Shown piece after piece: positions 60,341-64,000 of a DNA stretch of 64,000 bases. This DNA comes from Prevotella sp. (GTDB taxonomy: Bacteria; Bacteroidota; Bacteroidia; Bacteroidales; Bacteroidaceae), in assembly GCA_017467535.1 (NCBI GenBank), contig JAFUST010000034.1, forward strand, positions 1 to 64,000, read 5' to 3'. The number at the start of each line of letters is the position of its first letter. Position 1 is the stretch's first letter. Both the position numbers and the translations under genes were made by a program. Under the pieces are notes generated by a model. The model was not told the origin of the DNA. It saw only the letters and a program-made list of their open reading frames with translations, and ran no database searches.

Positions 60341-61513
60341 CTATTTGTTGGTAGGGATTTTCCTAATCATCAGGGCAGAAGCCACCGTCAGGGCACTCAG
60401 CACGAGGGCCGTGACGAAGAATCCGTTGTAGCCGAGCACCTGCTGCAACTGGCCGGAGGCAACGGTGCCAACCATGAGCGAGAGGGCCATGAGCGACTTG
60501 CCCTGCTCGCGCCAACTGATCCGTCGCAGGAGCCACAGGTAGAGGGCAAAGCCGAAGCCGTACCCCATCTGTTCGACGAGCACGCCCAGGCAGATGAGCG
60601 GGAGGTTGTCCGGCTGATAGTAACTCAGCGCCACATAGACGATGCCCGGCAGGAACATCGAAGCAGTCATCGGCCACAGGCACGTCGCAAAGCCGAAACG
60701 CCGGATGGCTTTCGTGCCCAGCAAGCCGCCAACGGTCAGTGCAATAATGCCCACGGTGCCCATCACCAAGCCGAACTCCTGCGGCGAAAGGCCTAAGCCG
60801 CCGCTGCTGCCGGTGTCGATCAGGAAGAGGATGCTCACCTTGCCGATCATGGCTTGGGAGAGGGGGTAGAGGAAGAGAGGGAGGGCCCCCCTCCAACTCC
60901 CCCGAGGGGGAGAGTTTTGTATGATGTCCTTAGGGGCGCCACTCTGGAGCAGGGTGTGGCAGAAGAAGAGCAACAGGAAGAGACCTGCAACGAGGTAGAA
61001 CATCAGGCGCCAGGCGTAGAGCATGTCGTGGCGATAGAACACCTGCAGGTTGCCAGCCAGCATGACGAGCACACCCTGACCGATGACCACGGCAAACTTG
61101 CGGGAGAGTTCGCGCGTCAGCCGGTGGCGCGGTTTCTCAGTGGCTGTCGACGAGAGGCTGTCGGCTGCCACATTGTGAATGGCCGTCAGCCAAGCCGTCA
61201 ACTGCAACAGTAGGACAACGTGCCAGAGCGTGGGAAAGGCGAAGGCCATGCCCGTGAAGGTCACGACGAGCAGCAACTCCGTCAGCAGCACCCATGCCAA
61301 GGGGCTCAGCATACGCTGCGTCCAGGGCTTCCACCAGCACTTCAGCACCCAAGGCAGGTAACCCAGTGCCGCCAGTGCCGTCGTCTCGGCCACAGAGAGC
61401 CCCATCTGCCGAAACATCAGCAGCGAGATGACCATCACGACAACGTAGGGCACGCCCTTAGCAAAGTTCAGGGTGGCCAGCCACGGGGTGGATATGCGCG
61501 TTGCACTCATCAT
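60341..61513 (-). CDS. MFS transporter (AmpG-related)
   Basis: Encodes 390 residues with about 12 membrane helices. The opening (FAKGVPYVVVMVISLLMFRQ, LAALGYLPWVLKCWWKPWTQ) parallels the AmpG-like protein encoded just upstream, so the two are paralogues. The cytoplasmic loop between helices 6 and 7 holds an insert (IIQNSPPRGSWRGALPLFLY) read from a C/G palindrome at 60897-60912. Substrate unknown; together with the next two genes, import of muropeptides or related sugars is inferred. Confidence 0.82.
   Translation of the reverse strand: MMSATRISTPWLATLNFAKGVPYVVVMVISLLMFRQMGLSVAETTALAALGYLPWVLKCWWKPWTQRMLSPLAWVLLTELLLVVTFTGMAFAFPTLWHVVLLLQLTAWLTAIHNVAADSLSSTATEKPRHRLTRELSRKFAVVIGQGVLVMLAGNLQVFYRHDMLYAWRLMFYLVAGLFLLLFFCHTLLQSGAPKDIIQNSPPRGSWRGALPLFLYPLSQAMIGKVSILFLIDTGSSGGLGLSPQEFGLVMGTVGIIALTVGGLLGTKAIRRFGFATCLWPMTASMFLPGIVYVALSYYQPDNLPLICLGVLVEQMGYGFGFALYLWLLRRISWREQGKSLMALSLMVGTVASGQLQQVLGYNGFFVTALVLSALTVASALMIRKIPTNK
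60897..60912. repeat. Small palindromic element inside the MFS transporter gene
   Basis: CTCCCCC (60897-60903) is inverted at GGGGGAG (60906-60912) with GA between. It lies in a longer C/G-rich tract (60881-60912) translated as part of a loop. It resembles the insert in aguB in composition and symmetry. Confidence 0.55.
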
Positions 61514-61518
61514 ACGGA

Positions 61519-61574
61519 TTCTTCACTCTTCACTTTTCACTCTTCACTTTTCACTTTTCACTCTTCACTTTCAC
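61519..61574. repeat. Short tandem repeat (CTCTTCACTTTTCA-type) between MFS genes
   Basis: About seven imperfect copies of CTTCACT(C/T)TTCACTTT words in 56 bp. It covers the end of the upstream MFS gene (stop at 61551) and the spacer to the next. On the other strand it reads AGTGAAAAG, the same words as the repeat at 181-278. Confidence 0.8.
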
Positions 61575-62831
61575 TCCAAACTTCGGATCGATCTTCAGGA
61601 AGGCGCTCACCAGAAAGGTGACGGCACAGCAGGCGACGGCCGTGATGAAGAAGTGGCAATAGCCAATAGTCTCCTGCAACCAGCCGGCCATCATGCCCGG
61701 CAGCATCATGCCCAAGGCCATGAAACCGGTGCACATGGCGTAGTGAGCCGTCTTGTGTTCGCCTTGAGAGAAATAGATGAGATAGAGCATATAGGCCGTG
61801 AAGCCGAAGCCATAGCCGAACTGCTCGAGGAAGACGCAGCCGTTGATGAGCAGCATGTTGTCCGGCTGGGCATAACTCAGGTAGACATACACCAAGTCGG
61901 GCAGCGTGATAGACGCCACCATCGGCCACAGCCACTTCTTCAGTCCTCCCTGCGAGGCAGCAATGCCGCCCAGGATGCCGCCGATGGTCAATCCGATGAT
62001 GCCCACGGTGCCATAGACGATGCCAACGTCTCTTGTGGAGAGGCCTAAGCCGCCATTGGCAACGGGGTCGAGCATGAAGGGGCCAATCAACTTGACCAGC
62101 AAGGCCTCCGGCAAGCGATAGAGCAGCATGAAGGCAATGGCTATCAGCGCATTTTTCTTGGTGAAGAAGGTCACGAAGGTGTTCAGGAACTCGCGCACGA
62201 TGGCCGAGACGCTCACATCACGGGCAGGACAATCCGACGCCGGACGCGGCAGCACGAACTGATGGTAGAGCGACGCCGCAAAGAACAGGGCGGAGAGAAT
62301 GCCCATCGTGACTGCCCACGACCAGGGGATGTTGCCCGTGAGATCTTCCAGGAAACCCGCCAGGATGACCAGCAAGCCCTGACCGGCCACGGTGCCGATG
62401 CGATAGAAGGTGCTGCGGATGCCCACATAGAGCGACTGCTCGTGGTCGGTGAGGGCGTGCATGTAGTAGCCGTCGGCAGCAATGTCGTGGGTCGCCGAAG
62501 TGAAGGCCACCAGCCAGAAGGCGGCCAGCGACAACTGGAAGAAGAGCGACGTGGGCAGCGTGAAGGCGATGCAGGCAAAGGCGACGGCGATGATGAACTG
62601 CATCGTGACCGTCCACCAGCGCTTTGTCTTCACCAAATCCACGAAGGGGCTCCAAAAGGGCTTGATGACCCACGGCAGATAGAGCCAGCCGGTGTAGAGG
62701 GCGATGTCGGTATTCGAGATGCCCAGTCGTTTGTACATGATGGTGGAGATGCTCATCACTGCCACGTAAGGCAGGGCTTCTGCCATGTAGAGCGTCGGAA
62801 TCCACAACCAGGGAGAGCGTTTCTTTTCCAT
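61551..62831 (-). CDS. AmpG-like MFS transporter
   Basis: Encodes 426 residues with 12 or more membrane helices. Similar to AmpG/SLC33-type permeases: LYMAEALPYVAVMSISTIMY at the start, LYTGWLYLPWVIKPFWSPFV, TSATHDIAADGYYMHALTDH and YVGIRSTFYRIGTVAGQGLL. AmpG imports anhydro-muropeptides for peptidoglycan recycling, which fits the SpoIID/LytB gene 4 bp upstream. The last residues (KVKSEK) come from repeat DNA. It starts the pair with 60341. Confidence 0.86.
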   Translation of the reverse strand: MEKKRSPWLWIPTLYMAEALPYVAVMSISTIMYKRLGISNTDIALYTGWLYLPWVIKPFWSPFVDLVKTKRWWTVTMQFIIAVAFACIAFTLPTSLFFQLSLAAFWLVAFTSATHDIAADGYYMHALTDHEQSLYVGIRSTFYRIGTVAGQGLLVILAGFLEDLTGNIPWSWAVTMGILSALFFAASLYHQFVLPRPASDCPARDVSVSAIVREFLNTFVTFFTKKNALIAIAFMLLYRLPEALLVKLIGPFMLDPVANGGLGLSTRDVGIVYGTVGIIGLTIGGILGGIAASQGGLKKWLWPMVASITLPDLVYVYLSYAQPDNMLLINGCVFLEQFGYGFGFTAYMLYLIYFSQGEHKTAHYAMCTGFMALGMMLPGMMAGWLQETIGYCHFFITAVACCAVTFLVSAFLKIDPKFGVKVKSEK

Positions 62832-62835
62832 AACC

Positions 62836-64000
62836 TTAATAGATGCGCTTGATGTCGGCTCCCCTATAATAATAAAGGAGTATGTCGTCGTAACTATAAC
62901 CCTTCTCGCCCATCACGGCAGCACCTATCTGACAGAGGCCTACACCATGACCCCAGCCACGACCGCGGATGATGAAGCGGTCGCCACGTTTCTCCACGTC
63001 GAAGGCCGAACTATAGAGGTGCGTCTCGCTGAGCGCACGGCGTATCTCCAGTTCCTTGCCGATGGTGTAGGTACGCTTGGTGCACAGCAGTTTCAGGCGC
63101 AAGATGCGTACGCTCTTGCCTCTGTCGAGAGGCACAAGGTCGACGATGTCGCCCAGGTCGAGTTTCAGTTTACGGTTGACCAACTCGCTCAGTTCTTCCT
63201 GCGTGTACTCCACCCGCCAGTTGTAGAAGTCGGGTGTCTCCTGGTCGTAGTCGTTGAGCACCTGCGAGAGGATGCGGTGGTCGTTGGTGTGGCAGAAGGG
63301 GTCGCTGACCGATACCAAGTAGGGTTTCGGGGCATCCTCCCAGCAATACTGGAACTCCTCCGTCTGTCCGCCGCAACACTTGGAGAAACGGGCATCGCAG
63401 AGTTCGCCCTGATACATCAGCACCTGACCGCGGGTGGCTCTGACGGCTTCGGCCACCTGGGGCAGCGAGGCACGGGTGATGCCCTGATAGCGCTGGCAGT
63501 GGTCATCGGCACAGACGTCGAAGAGGGTGTGATCCTCGCGGTCGTACCACCGCAGCAGTTCGTCCTCCTTCTTGATGAACGAGAAGAAATTGTTGTTCTC
63601 CTTCTTCTCCCCCCGCTCCTCGCGCTTCTTCTTCTGATAGAGCAGCCACGAGCGGGAGATGACGGCATGGGCCTTCAGCAGTTCGGGCGACGAGGTGGCA
63701 CTCATCTCGCTGGAGATGACGCTCTCCAGATACTGCTCGACGGGCAACTCGTTGATGGCCACCACCTTGTCGGCCTCTACCACGAAGCGCAGGGCACCGC
63801 GAAATGTCTGCTCCTCCTGACGCTCCCAGTGGAAACCCACGCCGATGGTCACATCGTGGAGCGTGAACGAGGCATTGTCCTTCTGAGGCTGGAAGCGCAG
63901 TTCACGATACTGCTGACCGCGCCACAGCACGCCGCCGTCGGCCAGTTCCACCGTCTGTATGCCCGAGAGCGTCTCGCCCTTGGCCGAATAGTCGCCGTTG
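62836..64000 (-). CDS. SpoIID/LytB domain protein (partial, 5' end beyond window)
   Basis: The frame is open to base 64000, so the N-terminus is missing; at least 388 residues are present. The SpoIID core is clear: INELPVEQYLESVISSEMSA, SSPELLKAHAVISRSWLLYQ, then WYDREDHTLFDVCADDHCQR and a C-terminal IRGRGWGHGVGLCQIGAAVM, matching the GWGHGVGL(S/C)Q motif of the family. A Lys/Glu-rich insert (KKKREERGEKKENN) follows the core helix. SpoIID cleaves or binds denuded glycan; here it precedes AmpG-like genes by 4 bp, suggesting a peptidoglycan recycling operon. Confidence 0.9.
   Translation of the reverse strand, partial: NGDYSAKGETLSGIQTVELADGGVLWRGQQYRELRFQPQKDNASFTLHDVTIGVGFHWERQEEQTFRGALRFVVEADKVVAINELPVEQYLESVISSEMSATSSPELLKAHAVISRSWLLYQKKKREERGEKKENNNFFSFIKKEDELLRWYDREDHTLFDVCADDHCQRYQGITRASLPQVAEAVRATRGQVLMYQGELCDARFSKCCGGQTEEFQYCWEDAPKPYLVSVSDPFCHTNDHRILSQVLNDYDQETPDFYNWRVEYTQEELSELVNRKLKLDLGDIVDLVPLDRGKSVRILRLKLLCTKRTYTIGKELEIRRALSETHLYSSAFDVEKRGDRFIIRGRGWGHGVGLCQIGAAVMGEKGYSYDDILLYYYRGADIKRIY

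Overview
The window looks like chromosomal DNA of a Bacteroidales bacterium, most likely a Prevotella-like member of the Prevotellaceae. Supporting signs are many TAnnTTTG (-7) promoter boxes, a type IX secretion C-terminal domain, BspA-like leucine-rich repeats, a FimB/Mfa2-like lipoprotein, GLPGLI-family proteins, a type III glutamine synthetase and a tmRNA tag ending in ALAA. Genus is inferred; no rRNA is present to settle it. GC varies: housekeeping genes are GC-rich, while the centre of the polysaccharide locus (about 22.1-33.1 kb) and the giant helicase gene (45.3-50.0 kb) are visibly AT-richer, suggesting transfer.

Layout. 1-8.6 kb: a glycosyltransferase end, two small winged-helix proteins, aspS, a BadF-type sugar kinase, a GH105/88 hydrolase, a DUF1573 protein, and a coiled-coil/zapA/rny operon. 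8.7-37.0 kb: an exopolysaccharide or capsule locus in two blocks. Block one is rmlA, a Wza-like SLBB exporter and a Wzz-like protein. Block two is a second SLBB exporter, a Wzx flippase, glycosyltransferases, a second Wzz, an EpsG-like polymerase, an acyltransferase, a priming phosphoglycosyl transferase and Wzi. Between them lie infC-rpmI-rplT, aroB, menC-menE, a fimbrial lipoprotein and the tmRNA gene. Block two is interrupted by an IS110-type transposase and a BspA-like LRR surface protein. 37.2-45.3 kb: a secreted repeat protein, a histidine phosphatase, a repeat-rich MITE-like spacer, and a tight five-gene operon (GLPGLI, GLPGLI, outer-membrane barrel, BlaI-type repressor, M56/TonB sensor) preceded by two identical dyads that look like operators. 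45.3-50.0 kb: one 1579-residue protein combining a DEDD exonuclease, a four-cysteine cluster, a RecQ helicase and a UvrD helicase. 50.3-64 kb: thrC, an ABC permease with a catalytically degenerate ATPase partner, agmatine-to-putrescine genes, glutamine synthetase III, a spacer with a large palindrome, a DUF554 protein, serine acetyltransferase, a lipoprotein, two MFS transporters and a SpoIID/LytB protein cut by the window edge.

How the parts work together. The locus at 8.7-37 kb can prime a lipid-linked sugar (34411), extend it (five glycosyltransferases), flip it (Wzx), polymerise it (EpsG-like), set its length (two Wzz), export it (two SLBB proteins) and attach it (Wzi). No Wzc-type kinase is seen. 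The two strongest candidates for under-described biology are the operator-controlled GLPGLI/barrel/BlaI/M56-TonB operon and the solitary exonuclease-RecQ-UvrD protein. Several genes also carry short in-frame palindromic inserts, hinting at small dispersed elements that tolerate coding DNA.
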